Assembly: GCA_006937955.1 (NCBI GenBank)
Contig: SSNP01000001.1
Location: 5,951,503-6,015,502, forward strand
DNA length: 64,000 nt
Reading direction: 5' to 3'
DNA from: Pachypanchax playfairii
Lineage: Eukaryota > Chordata > Actinopteri > Cyprinodontiformes > Aplocheilidae
Shown here: piece after piece, positions 13,401 through 27,300 of the stretch
How the letters are laid out: each line of letters begins with the position of its first letter
How positions within the stretch are numbered: the stretch's first letter is position 1
Notes under the pieces: model-generated
What the model saw: only the letters and a program-made list of their open reading frames with translations
The model's database searches: none
Told to the model about the DNA's origin: nothing
Translations under genes and position numbers: made by a program

Positions 13401-15299
13401 AAAGTGACGGAGAGAGGTCAGCGGATGCTGAAGCGCATAGTGCAAAGAGGTCGCCGACTTTCTGCACAGTCAATTGCTACAGAGCTACAAACTTCATGTG
13501 ACCTTCAGATTAGCCCAAGTACAGTACGCAGAGAGCTTCATGGAATGGGTTTCCATGGCCGAGCAGCTGCAGCCAAGCCACACATCACCAAGTGCAATGC
13601 AAAGCGTCGGATGCAATGGTGTAAAGCACGCCGCCACTAGCCTCTAGAGCAGTGGAGACGCGTTCTCTGGAGTGATGAATCACGCTTTTCCATTTGGCAA
13701 TCTGATGGACGAGTCTGGGTTTGGAGGTTGCCAGGAGAACGGTACATTTCAGACTGCATTGTGCCGACTGTGAAATTTGGGGGAGGAGGAATTATGGTGT
13801 GGGGTTGTTTTTCAGGAGCTGGGCTTGACCCCTGAGTTCCAGTGAAATGAACTTTGAATGCTTCAGGATACCAAAAAATTTTGGACAATTCCATGTTCCC
13901 AACCTTGTGGGAAAAGTTTGGAGCGGGCCCCTTCCTCTTCCAACATGACTGTGCACCAGTGCACAAAGCAAGGTCCATAAAGACATGGATGACAGAGTCT
14001 GGTGTGGATGAACTTGACTGGCCTGACCTGAACCCGATAGAACACCTTTGGGATGAATTGGAGCGGAGACTGAGAGCCAGGCCTTCTCGACCAACATCAG
14101 TGTGTGACCTTACCAATGCACTTTTGGAAAAATGGTCAAAAATCCCTATAAACACTCTCCTCAACCTTGTGGACAGCCTTCCCAGAAGAGTTGAAGCTGT
14201 AATAGCTGCAAAAGGTGGACCGACATCATATTGAACTCTGTGGGTTAGGAATGGGATGGCACTTCAGTTCATAGTATCAGTAAAGGCAGGTGAGCGAATA
14301 CTTTTGGTAATATAGTGTACATCAACCAACTTGTGAAATCCTGTTTTTTTCAATTACGCCGCCTGAGACCCTTGAGGAATATTTTAAATGAGCAGGATTT
14401 ACAATCAGTAGTCCACGCCTTTGTCACCGCTCGCTTGGACTTCGCAAACTCTATCCTTTATGGCATTAATTCTACATCTTTGGTTCGCCTCCAGTTAGTA
14501 CAGAATGCAGCGTTGTTTGCCGGGAACATATTACTCCGGTCTTGGCTCGTCTGCATTGGCTGCCTGTTCGTTTTAGAATCAAATTTAAAATTTTGCTTTT
14601 TACTTTTAAGGCTCTTCATTCTTTGGCTCCCATTTACCTTTCTCAGCTGCTTGATTGGTATGTTCCTGACCATGCTCTACGCTCCCTTGACCAGCGTCTG
14701 TTGCGCATCCCGTCCGGTCGTTTTAAGTCTAAAACTATGGAACCAGCTCCCCATGACTGTCCAACTCTCTCCCTCTCTCACTGTCTTTAAATCTCAACTA
14801 AAGACACATTTCTATTCTATTGTTTTTAATGTCTCTGAGCTCTGATTGTATTTTATTGTCTTATTGATTTACTGTTGTATTTATTGTATTGTCCAGCACT
14901 TTGGAGGAGTAATCCTGTAAATAAACGTGGTATGGTACTTTTTGTTTCAGTAAGAGCAATCTGCCATTGCCAAACACTAAAAGTAAATAAGAATACAACT
15001 TTTCAAGCTGCTGAAACATGATGCTGTGATGTTTGTGCTGCGGGGCTGAGTGTGAGCTGCAGGTTGCAGACAGTGTTGATGTTTCCACAGGGCAAAGCAT
15101 CGGCGCGCGACAAACAGGCTGAGGAGAGGGCGCTGTCACACCGGCAAGATGAGAACAGACATGTCACAAGAAACCAGGTAATGAAATACATGGACATACA
15201 TGTGGGATGTGTGTTATCTGACATGTACACACACATTCCACACTTCTGTGAGCTCTTTGGCTTCTTTTTTTTCCACACAGCTGCTTGTGCAAGTTTGTT

Positions 15300-15360
<61 letters not shown>

Positions 15361-18300
15361 TTGTATTTCTGACCTCCTGGGGACCCGTTTCCTGACTTTT
15401 ACTATCTTTCTGGGGTCCGAGGGTTCTTGTGGGGACTCCCCTTTTTAGGGTTAGGGGTTAGGTTTATAGGTATGGTGTGAAAAGAGTTTTAGTTAGTCTT
15501 AGGGTTAGTTATAGATCAGTAATGGTTAAGGTTAGGAAAAGGGTTTGGGTTAGGTATAAATCTAGTTACTAAAATCAATGGAAGTCAATGGACGGTCCCC
15601 ATAAGGATACCAAAACACACTTGTGGGTGTGTGTGTGTGTGTGTGTGTGTGCGGCGGGTTATTTCCCTCCAACTTTAGCAACGCCTTAGACAACCCTGTG
15701 TATCAGGGTCAGAGTGATGAAGGACTGCTGCAGCTTTGGTCACACAAAAAGTGAAAAGACTCCATATCAGATGTACCTGTTAAGTTTAGCGTGGAAACAT
15801 CCAACTGACTTATCAGCTTTAGGCCATGCCATAAATAATAAAACAAACATAAACACATGTTTATGGTTGTTTCGGTTGTCTGAGATCCCGTCCAGATGAC
15901 AAACAGTGTGCTGTGCACAGCTGAGGCTTCCTGGTAGATTTTCAGAATCTAAATCTTGTCGCAAGCGGAGATCAGTCGTAAACAACGTGACGCACCTTAT
16001 GAAAAGAGTGTTTCATTCTCCGCCTGGAGGTTTTAGGTTTCAAAAAAATATCCCCTTCATTGCCAGTAACGGTCTTTATGATCAGCGTCAGGTGGACAGA
16101 AAGTCTAGTTTTAAGAAAAGTTCTGAAGCGTTGATATAAAATCCTTCATGCAGGTAACACAGAGCCTCATTTATCATAAAAATGACAAGATGTGTAGTTT
16201 TATGTATTTTGGTAGAATACTGAAAATAGTGGAATGTTCCCTTCAGGCGGTGAGTCTTTGTTTATGTACCTGGACGTTTTGTTCAGGAAATGGACCAACA
16301 GATTGGACCTTCATTCTCAGTGATGAGATTGTTGCTTCGATCTGTTGTAGTGAAGAAGGAGCTGAGTCGAAAGGCAAAGCTCTGGATTTACTGGTCTGTT
16401 TACATTCTGGCTCTCACCTGGCCACGAGATCTGGATCCTGAATGAAAGACGAGATCCTGGACACAAGCAGATGAAATGAGGTTCCTCTGTAGGGCGGCCA
16501 TGCTCAGCCTTAGAGATCAGGTGAGGAGCTCCGTCATTCAGGAGGAGCTTGAACTTGAGCTGCTGCTACTCCTCAGCAAAAGCTGCTGAGGTGGTTCAGA
16601 CCTTCTGGTCGCCTCGCTATGGAGGTTTCCAGGCATGTCCCATTGGGAGGAGACCCCAGGTAGACCCAGAATTAATGGAAAGAGTAATATATCCTTTTTG
16701 GATTGGGATCCCCAAGAGAAGGGGCATGCCTGGGTTTCTCCTGAACCAGTTGCCCCTGCGATGGATGGATGGATGGATGGATGGATGGATGGATGGATGG
16801 ATGGATGGATGGATGGATGGATGGATGGATCCATCAGGGAGGTAATGTTTTAACTAGCATTGATCTATCGGTTCATCTCTCGTTAACTCTAAATGAAATG
16901 TTCAGGGACTAATTGATTGGAATTTGGACAGTGATTACTGTCTGGATCCACCAAGTCAAGTTGTTTCAGGATTCTTATTGAGAAATTAGATCTTTCGGAA
17001 TGAGATGCTTGGTGGAGGTCTGTGTTTAATATTTTTTAATAAAACAAAACTTTTCAACACTGGGCGTGTGTTCTTTCAGGCTCCTACAGAACGTCAGCAG
17101 CGCTACAAAGAGAAGGTGACAGAACTCAGGAGGAAGAGGAACTCTGGCCTTAACAAAGAGCAGAAGGAAAAGTACATGGTAAGCCAATGACAAATTAACA
17201 TACAGGATGTAGATCATGAAATTGCGTTTTGCTGTATATTGTATTTATTTATTCCTCTTTTGTCCGGTTGTCTACTCGCCACCAGGAGCATCATCAAAGT
17301 CACGGGACAAGTCGGGAACCTCTGCTAGAGAACATCACCAGTGATTATGACCTCGAGCTGTTCAGGAAAGCGCAGGCACGTGCTTCGGAGGACCTTGTAA
17401 GAGAGAAAACTCATCGTCATCTCGCATTCTTTCTCCTTTTTTCTGGCCTTTAGTTCCCTTTTCTGCTTCACTGCTCTTCTTCTTCTCTCTTTCAGTCTAC
17501 AAACGTTCCTCTGCAGCCACTGAAGGAGTCTGATATAGTTTTGGTAGTTTGCGCGATCATTTCATTACACACTGTGATCAAACAAAAGCAAACCTTATTT
17601 CTTTCATATACTTTTTTTGGGCTACAATTACTTTTTGGATATTTTTTGTGATTTTACCTATTAAAACTTTAAAATCTGCTTTTTTTTCTGAACATTAACT
17701 TTGGGGTTTTTCTACCGTCAATACTTCAAAAAATGTCACTTTTATTTCAAAACTTTCTTCAGAAATGAATGGCCATGTCCTTAAATACTTTAAAACTTTA
17801 TGCTCTATGAACGCCAACTTATTTAAAGAGGCCATTTCACACAAATTTCATGACTTTGTGTTTATTTCTGAAGTATTAACTAGTAATATGAAACATTTTA
17901 TATCTAAAAAAACATTAGGAAACACTGATTAACAGACCTTTCAATCTGTCTGCGTCAAGATTTGGCTGGTTCCGTCAGGCTTCAGCAGCAACTCATTAAT
18001 ATTCATTATGCTAATTTGCTGGACTCAGATTGGCTAACAAACTAGCCTATGAGATCAAGGTATACTGTTTCCTGCCCCGCTGCGCATGGTAACAGCAGAC
18101 ATAGTCTCTTCCTATTTGTTACGTCTTATGCTAACAGCTTTTAGCCAGCAGCATGCTAGGCGTGGTTTCAACTGCGAGAGCTGATGAATACTAATGAGCA
18201 AAGGAGTTGTGACGAAACAGATACCGGCCGTTCGGACTCGGGTTTTATCGCCACCTGCGTAGTTTGAGAGATAAAAACTGAAAGAGAAGTTGTTGACCGG

Positions 18301-21300
18301 TTTTCACACCCACTATGAAGGTAAGAACACCTGTGGAGCTAAAATATTCAACAGAAACCTCAGAAAAACCCACCTTTAACATTTAAAACTGTTTAATATA
18401 TTAAAATTAGAATAGACTTACAACAGAAATCGTTTTTGCTATAATGTTATCTGGAATGTAGCTGCTGGTTTTGTGTCTTACATAAACTTCAGTCTCAAAA
18501 ATGTCACAGCAACTCATGTGAACGCTGTTTTATCAACTTTATATAACGATTAGTTTTTTCATTACATAGTTTTTAACGTAGAATTCTGTTGTTTGTGAGC
18601 AGAAATACTATCTGCATTTGTAAATAATGCTGAATTGAGCTTCAAATTCCAGCTTCAAACTTGGTATTTGGTTAGGTTTGGCAGAATTTCTACCATCTGG
18701 ACCATCTTTGATCAATCAAGTGTTGGATCTGTTGTGCAGTGATTGGCTAGGATAGTTGATGACGCTAGTAGCCCCAACCCGTCACTGCTGCCCTCTGATT
18801 GGTGTGGCATGTGGCTACCCTGCTGGAAACACTCTGATAAAATTGTGAGTGTTTTTTCTGAAACCGAGCCTGGGAAGCTTCCAGCGGGAGGTTGGAAGCT
18901 TCAGTCTGTTTAAAGGGAACAGACATGCTCATGCCTGCTATGCTGCACCAGGTACAGGATGTCTTCAATCTGCAGGTTACCATAAAATCTCAAAACTGTC
19001 ATGACATTCTGGAGGGAAATGTGCTGTTCAGTGTCAGAAAGCTTGTAAAAAAATGCTGGAAGACAAAAACACATACAAGACAATAAAAAAAGACCCAACA
19101 GAAGAAATAAAGAAGAACATGAAGAAATCTTTGAAATCACTACAAGACAATGGAAAAATACCAGAAGCAACGTACAAATACTGGATCCCAACAGCCAACA
19201 TAATCCCGAGAATATACGGAACCCCGAAGATACACAAAAAAGACATTCCATTAAGACCAATAGTTGACAGCATAGGATCACCCACTTACAACATGGCCAA
19301 AGAAATCAGCAAGATCATCAGTCCATTACTAGGTAACACAGACCAACACTGTAAAAATAGCACAGAACTAGCCAACGAACTCAAAAAGACAACAATAGAA
19401 GATAATGAGATTTTAATTTCACATGATGTCATTTCACTATTTACAAAAACTCCCATCCACAAAACCATCGACATAGTTAAACACAGGCTCAAACAGGACA
19501 AAACCCTACGGAAAAGAACAAACTTAACAACTGAAGATTTAATACACCTAATAGAACTGGTAGCAGATTCCACCTACTTCACATACAATGGACTCATATA
19601 CAAACAGTTGGAAGGCTTCGCCATGGGAAACCCACTATCAGCCACATTATGGGAATTTTTTATGGAGGACTTGGAACAAAAAGCAATAACAACATCCCCT
19701 TCGAACTGCAAAATAACACTTTGGAAACGCTACGTGGATGACATAATAGAAATAATACCCAGGGGACAAACGGAAACTTTAACAAAACACCTCAACAATA
19801 TGGGTGAAACCAACAATATCAAGTTCACATACGAAGAAGAGAAAGACAACAGCATAACATTCATGGACATGAAAATAACCAGACAACCAGACGGAACACT
19901 AAAAATCAACATATACAGAAAACCCACACACACAGACCAATACTTGCTATGGACATCAGAACATCCCACAATACACAAAATGTCAGTCATCAGAACACTG
20001 TACCACAGAGCCAACATAATAACAGAAGATCAAGACCGGAAACTGGAGAATCAACACATACAAACTGCACTAAAAACCTGCGGCTACCCAAACTGGGCAT
20101 TAAAAAGAGGAGAACAAGAGGCAAACAAGGAAACATACAACAGACCACCCAAGAAGACCAAAGGGACAGTGAAACCGGAGCCAAAACCCGTCATAACCCT
20201 CCCATACATTAAAGGAACAACAGAGAAAATAATGACTGTGATGAAAAAATACAACATCAACACACCAACGAAACCATTCAAGACAATAAAACAACAACTG
20301 GTGCATCCAAAGGACAAAATACTATCCGATAAAAAATGCGGCGTTATCTATGAGATCCCATGCAAACTGTGCAATAAAACATACATAGGAGAAACTGGAC
20401 GTCAACTCAACACACGGAAAATAGAACATCAGAAAGAATGCGAGAAAGAAACAAAACGAAGACACACAAGAGCAACAAAACAAGAAGCAGAAACTACAAT
20501 AAAAAAATCAGCCGTCACGGACCACTGCATAAGAGAAAACCATATCATGGACTGGGACAACACAAAGATCATCAACACAGAACAACAAAAATACAAAAGA
20601 TGGATAAAGGAGGCGATTGAAATAAGAAGACGTGGCCACAACACCATGAACCGGGACGATGGAGTCTACTTGTTGGACCACAGCTGGGACTCCATCATCA
20701 CCAGGGAAGAAGCGGGCAGCAGGGGGCGCTCATAAAAGCCCGCTCATAAAAGGAAGTAACATCTACAGCAACAACAGCTCTGAAGAAGGCGGAAGTAAAC
20801 ATGCCAAAACATGTCAGCAACAGGTAATACACCTCTCAAGAACTCTGAGTTTAAAAAGAACCAAAAACAGGATGATTTTTCAACACTCAGTAAGAACCTA
20901 CCTCAAGATCAGAAAGCTTGGTCTTGGGTTCAGGTCACAGATCTTTCAACAGGATACCACACAGATAAAAACACAGAGGATGGATCAGAACAAAACGTTG
21001 GACTGTTCTATGAGTCCTGATCTAATTCTCATTGAACATCTGTGGAAGGAGCTGATACACGCAACCTGGAGAAGGAATCCTCCAAACAATATGTTGAACC
21101 ACAGATTCAAGTTATTTTACTAACCATCATGTGTTTTTCTTTCTATAATGGGAGGAAACTAACAGTTTTGTCCGACTCTATATACAGTGGGGCAAAAAAG
21201 TATTTAGTCAGCCACCAATTGTGTAAGTTCTCCCACTTAAAAAGATCAGAGAGGCCTGTAATTTTCATCATAGGTATACCTCAACTATGAGAGACAAAAT

Positions 21301-24300
21301 GAGGAAAAAAAATTCAGAAAATCACATTGTCTGATTTTTAAAGAATTTATTTGCAAATTATGGTGGAAAATAAGTATTTGGTCAATAACAAAAGTTAATC
21401 TCAATACTTTGTTATATAGCCTTTGTTGGCAATGACAGAGGTCAAACGTTTTCTGTAAGTCTTCACAAGGTTTTCACACACTGTTGCTGGTATTTTGGCC
21501 CATTCCTCCATGCAGATCTCCTCTAGAGCAGTGATGTTTTGGGGCTGACGCTGGGCAACACGGACTTTCAACTCCCTCCAGAGATTCTCTATGGGGTTGA
21601 GATCTGGAGACTGGCTAGGCCACTCTAGGACCTTGAAATGCTTCTTACGAAGCCACTCCTTCGTTGCCCGGGCAGTGTGTTTGGGATCATTGTCATGCTG
21701 AAAGACCCAGCCACGTCTCATTTTCAATGCCCTTGCTGATGGAAGGAGGTTTTCACTCAAAATCTTACGATACATGGCCCCATTCATTATTTCTTTTACA
21801 CAGATCAGTCGTCCTGGTCCCCTTGCAGAAAAACAGCCCCAAAGCATGATGTTTCCACCCCCATGCTTTACAGTAGGTATGGTGTTCTTTGGATCCAACT
21901 CAGCATTCTTTCCCTTCCAAACACGACAAGTTGAGTTTCTACCAAAAAGTTCTATTTTGGTTTCATCTGACCATATGATGTTCTCCCAATCCTTTTCTGG
22001 ATCATCCAAATGCTCTCTAGCAAACCGCAGACGGGCCTGGACGTGTCCTGGCTTCAGCAGGGGGACACGTCTGGCACTGCAGGATTGGAGTCCCTGGCGG
22101 CGTAGTGTGTTACTGATGGTAGCCTTTGTTACTTTGGTCCCAGCTCTCTGCAGGTCATTCACTAGGTCCCTCCGTGTGGTTCTGGGATTTTTGCTCACCG
22201 TTCTTGTGATCATTTTGACCCCACGGGGTGAGATCTTGCGTGGAGCCCCAGATCGAGGGAGATTATCAGTGGTCTTGTATGTCTTCCATTTTCTAATAAT
22301 TGCTCCCACAGTTGATTTCTTCACACCAAGCTGCTTACCTATTGCAGATTCAGTCTTCCCAGCCTGGTGAAGGTCTACAATTTTGTTTCTGGTGTCCTTT
22401 GACAGCTCTTTGGTCTTGGCCATAGTGGAGTTTGGAGCGTGACTGTTTGAGGTTGTGGACAGGTGTCTTTTATACTGATAACGAGTTCACACAGGTGCCA
22501 TTAATACAGGTAACGAGTGGAGGACCGAGGTGCCTCTTAAAGAAGTTACAGGTCTGTGAAAGCCAGAAATCTTACTTGTTTGTAGGTGACCAAATACTTA
22601 TTTTCCACCATAATTTGCAAATAAATTCTTTAAAAATCAGACAATGTGATTTTCTGGATTTTTTTTCCTCATTTTGTCTCTCATAGTTGAGGTATACCTA
22701 TGATGAAAATTACAGGCCTCTCTGATCTTTTTAAGTGGGAGAACTTACACAATTGGTGGCTGACTAAATACTTTTTTGCCCCACTGTATTAATTTGATTT
22801 GTAACAGAGTCTCCACTGTCATTTAGTGAAGAATAAACTCAAAGATGTTCTTTCCCCATCAGTTAAAAAAAACATTCTGTGAAACTCTCTTTTTTAGACA
22901 GACATAGTGGTCCAAGTGTCTGCTACTTAGATTAGCTGTATCCATTCATACCTCAGTTCTCTGTGTCCATCAGAAGTGAGGAGAAATAAAGATATGGGTG
23001 TTTTTTTGTGTAAAACAGGAACTCAGAGGTGCACTACAAATTCTGGGATTTCTCTTTTCAGCAAATTTAACAATTCAGATTTCCCACCGCCATATTCTCT
23101 GGAGGTTTCATCTATTTCGGGTTTCTTATAAGAATCCATGGTTTGTAGCCTGATTGATGGTCTTGTCATAGATTTCTTACGAATGCTCCTTGAAACCCCT
23201 CTGCGAAGGGCCACTGTTTGAATAACTTAAAACAACGTACAGTGTTTGTAGATTATTTATATGTACTATCTATCTATTATCTAAAGATATCTATAAAAGC
23301 TGCCCAGACGCTTTACAAATCCTCATTTTGCTCAAAGTGTTCAAGGAGAAAACAGCTTCCAAATTTCTGCATTATTTCAATTTTAAAAGTACATAAAATA
23401 AACTTTAATAAACCAGGATTTTATGATGACAAGGGCAACACTATGCAGCAGCACAGGCAAAAGGTCTTCAATCAAGGGGGCCTTGAAATCTTCATCCAGT
23501 GAACATACAGTCCTAAGTAGACTGACGTAGGTTTCAAGGTACCCCTACAAAAAAAAAAAAACTCTACTAGCATAATGGTGCGTTCACACCGGCCCAACCG
23601 TCAACGTCAGAAGCAGCAAGTTTACATGTAAAGTCTATGGTGGACTGGCGTCAGACAGACATCAACGGCTCTGCGTCGCTTTTTAAGCGTTATGAGCGGC
23701 AACTTTTCAAGCTTTTCAAGTGTTTCAGGCGTTGACGCTTGAAAAGCTCGAAAAGCAGAAAGTTCAGCTAGCTGAACTTTTGACGCATGTCAACCAATAA
23801 GAGTGTCTCATCATAGTGACGTACCTGAATGAAGCAGGAAGTCTGCAAACAGGGCGCGGGACAGACGGAAGTAGCGCTGGAAGCAAACCTCATCCATATG
23901 TAGCTCCTGGAGCAAATGGTTTAACTCCTCAAACTCAGAACGCATCTGAAGAATGGGGTGTATCCACAAACGGAGTAAATAAAGCCAAGCCACTCTCTCT
24001 ATATGATCCGCCATAGCTCAGAACATCTGATAACAAAGGAAGCCCCTCCTTCGCGCTCTTTTTAACGGTCAAGCATTACGAGCTTTAACGCCTATGCGCT
24101 CTGACTGGCAGGCGGGGTATGAGCTTCAACTTTCAAACGTCAAACTTGGAGCGTTATGAGCGTTGCTTGAAGTTGACAAAGTGGCTGGTGTGAATGCACC
24201 ATAAGGCAGAAAATCACTTATTTTCTCAAGACTGTCTCAAGTTCCTCTTGCAAATTCCGCAGCTGCTGTATCAGCTTTTTAAAAATGCTGTAGGAATCTA

Positions 24301-27300
24301 TGCCCCCTCTCCATATGTCTACATGCTCCAGATTTCGTAGGAACCTGGAGAAACGTACAAACCCATCATTTGTATGTGTAACTGAAGTTGAAAAGATGTT
24401 TATAAAGTTTGAATTTACCTCATGTCAGCTTCTTTGAACTATTGAGTTTTTATTCACTGAATGACTGGTGAAGCGGCGTGTTTAGTTTACCTGATCAACC
24501 AGGCCCTCACGTCTTTGACAGATTACTTTACAAAGACGTGAGGGCCTGGAGCTGAACTGCTGTCTCTCAATTTTGAAGGCGGGCTTAGCCAGTTGAGAGA
24601 GAACCAATCACAGAAACCGCTAAAGCGTTATTTTTTGTTTTTATGGACAACTTCTTTGTACTTTGTGCTGCTTTAAATGTTCAAATATCAAACTTTCAGG
24701 CTGGTCAGGAGATTCAAGCTTTGACTTTTGGTTTTTATATCTTTTATACTTTTTCACATTTTTTTTCAACTGGTTATGGATGAAGGTTGATTAAGATAAG
24801 GTTTTATCCAATGTGGGGGGAGTTTGAGTGGTTGGGGGTGGGGTTTGACTGATTTGGGGCGGAGTTAACATAGACTATAGACGCCAAAATTTACATGTGA
24901 AAAATTTGAATCCTACAAATGCTTGACATCATAATTACACTCTGTAAACAATTTTCCCAAGAAAGCAATATATTTTGATTACGCTTTGGTTTTCTGAACT
25001 GCACAAACATAAACAATAAAAAGAACACCTGAGAGAAGTTAGAAGAAGAAATTAAACACCAATAGATCTGATTGTTTTCAAAATATAATGCAATTGTTTT
25101 TGGATGGAACAACTATATTTAGAAATAATTTTAAAGAATCAGTTTGGGCTTGTATCCATATTAACTTGTTTCCTCTTTATTCCTCATTCTTTTTTCATCC
25201 TCCATCTTTTTCTAGTTATATCTGGGTCTCTCCAGTAAGGTTTATTCTAAGTGTGATCTTTGGCTCTTCTATTAATAATTAAGTGTTTCTGCTTGTTTTC
25301 CCTCCTTTCACCCTTCTGCCTGCTTGGCTGCCCTCTGTTTTTGCTTTGTTTGTGCCACATCTCCTTGTCACGGCTCTACAGGAGAAGCTCCGCCTGGCCG
25401 GTCAGGTGTCCGAGGGCAGCAACATGATAAAGGCCATTGTGTTTGGCCGTTTTGAGCTGGACACCTGGTACCACTCTCCATACCCAGAGGAATATGCTCG
25501 CCTGGGGAGGCTATACATGTGCGAGTTTTGTCTCAAGTACATGAAGAGTCAGACCATTCTGCGCAGACACATGGTAAGGTGTTTGGCGTGATTGTACACT
25601 TATGAGATGACACAAAGACACAAAATAAAAGTGATTTTTCAGACAAGGATTCGAACCGTTGACCCTCCGATTACTGGACAGCCTCTACCTCCTGGGCTAC
25701 TACTGCCCAACTTGACTACTTTATATATTAAACTGACTTACAATTGACAAACAAACAAAAAAACACGATAAATGTCTTTCTCGTAATGGACAGTTGCTCA
25801 GTAGTGTGACACGAGTAAAGACTCAAAGAGAAAACTAGAAGTGGTAAAATTGACTAACTTGTGGAACAAAGGTTTACCTCGGATTCATGTTGTTGTTCTT
25901 GTTTGTCTTTTATTTTGAAGGCCAAATGTGTGTGGAAACACCCACCAGGTGACGAGATCTACAGGAAGGGGAACATTTCTGTCTTTGAGGTGGATGGAAA
26001 AAAGAATAAGGTGAGCATCACATCAAGCCTTTTCTTACTTTGGGCTTTATAAAGGAGCAGGAAGAGGTGCCATGATTTTTGTCTAACCAGTGTTTTGCTT
26101 TTTTTATTCAGGCCTGATGTTGACAAATAATGCTAATATGATTGTAAAAACCTGCATTGACAGAATGAACTTTATGTAAGGTTTATGTTATCCTTAAAAT
26201 ACCATTTGTTGGATTGGCTTTGAAAAATGCTGCAAGTTTTTTCTCTTTTATTTAAGCTTTACATAGTAGCTGTTTCTTTAACCCTTTAAACACCAAAGTA
26301 GCAGAATTGCACCAACTCCATCCTCTGAATAACAGTATAATCAACAGGCTTTTAAACATATTCTTGGTAATTTTACTTACCACTACCAGTTGGCATTGAT
26401 GTATATCTTTATTTTAATACTGTCACACCTAAAACAATAAAATCAGAAAGGAAACAAAAAGCTGAGTCAATGACCACCCGTGATCAGATACCCTGCAGGA
26501 ATGATAAGTTGGCTAAAGTAAGAGATGCAGATCATGGATGTTAAGACTCGAAAGCTCCAAACCAAGCACGGAGGGTTCCATCCCAAATCCAGCACCCCAA
26601 AACTGTACACGAGCCATAAAGAAGGAGGCTGAGGACTAGTGAGTGTGAGAACTGCTGTCCAAGATGAAACATCCAAGATCCAGAAGTACATCAAGGATAA
26701 GGCCCCAACCATTGACCTGCTTAGTGAATAACTCAGACAATGGAGAACAGAGTATGAGGTACTAGAGGGACCATGGGAGGACAAGCCCCTGCTTGGGATG
26801 TTCCACTGAAGCATCACTGAACTGGCTGATCTCATGTAATCCCACCAATGGCTAGAAAGACAGTCTTTTGAAAATATTCTGTCCAAAATTCAAAATGTGC
26901 TGAAAAAACTGAAGCGGATAAAAGGTTAAATTTTTATCCCTATTTGCCCCTAGATGTAAAACCTAGCAAGGAACAATCTACGAGATCAAACAGCTGCGTT
27001 TTTTTTAATTAAAAATGACAAAGTTTAATGTCATTTTTGCATCTTTCTCTTTCAGATTTATTGTCAGAACTTGTGTCTACTTGCTAAACTCTTCCTGGAT
27101 CACAAGACACTGTATTACGATGTTGAACCGTTTCTTTTCTACGTCATGACCGAGGCTGACAGCACAGGATGTCACCTGGTCGGATACTTCTCCAAGGTAA
27201 CTCCAGGTGCTCTGAAGTCAGGCGATAACTCAAGAGGTTACAACGCAAGAACAATTGGGATGTTTATTTGTCCTGAGATCACTGTGTTTGTTGTCGCTAT

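Larger units (their letters stand above)
17397..25381 (+). other. kat7 intron 8, a transposon-filled 8-kb intron
   Basis: Between the exon ending ARASEDL and the exon starting EKLRLAG. Contents in order: TTAAAG-ended MITE (17823-18380), Penelope-like element (19053-20830), Tc1 relic (20860-21120), intact Tc1-like element (21185-22786), Harbinger derivative (23576-24201) and a perfect hairpin (24499-24549). The stretches 18381-19050, 22790-23570 and 24550-25380 hold nothing else I recognise. Confidence 0.85.

Noticed and set aside
13637..14164. 175-codon minus-strand frame
   Set aside because: Antisense to the Tc1-like transposase remnants at 13400-14230.
16538..16853. Frames with MDGW and IHPS repeats
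   Set aside because: Translation of the (GGAT)n microsatellite.
21774..22370. 198-codon plus-strand frame
   Set aside because: It is the antisense shadow of the intact Tc1-like transposase.
23023..23214. 63-codon minus-strand frame in kat7 intron 8
   Set aside because: No recognised motif or splice context. Not supported as a gene.
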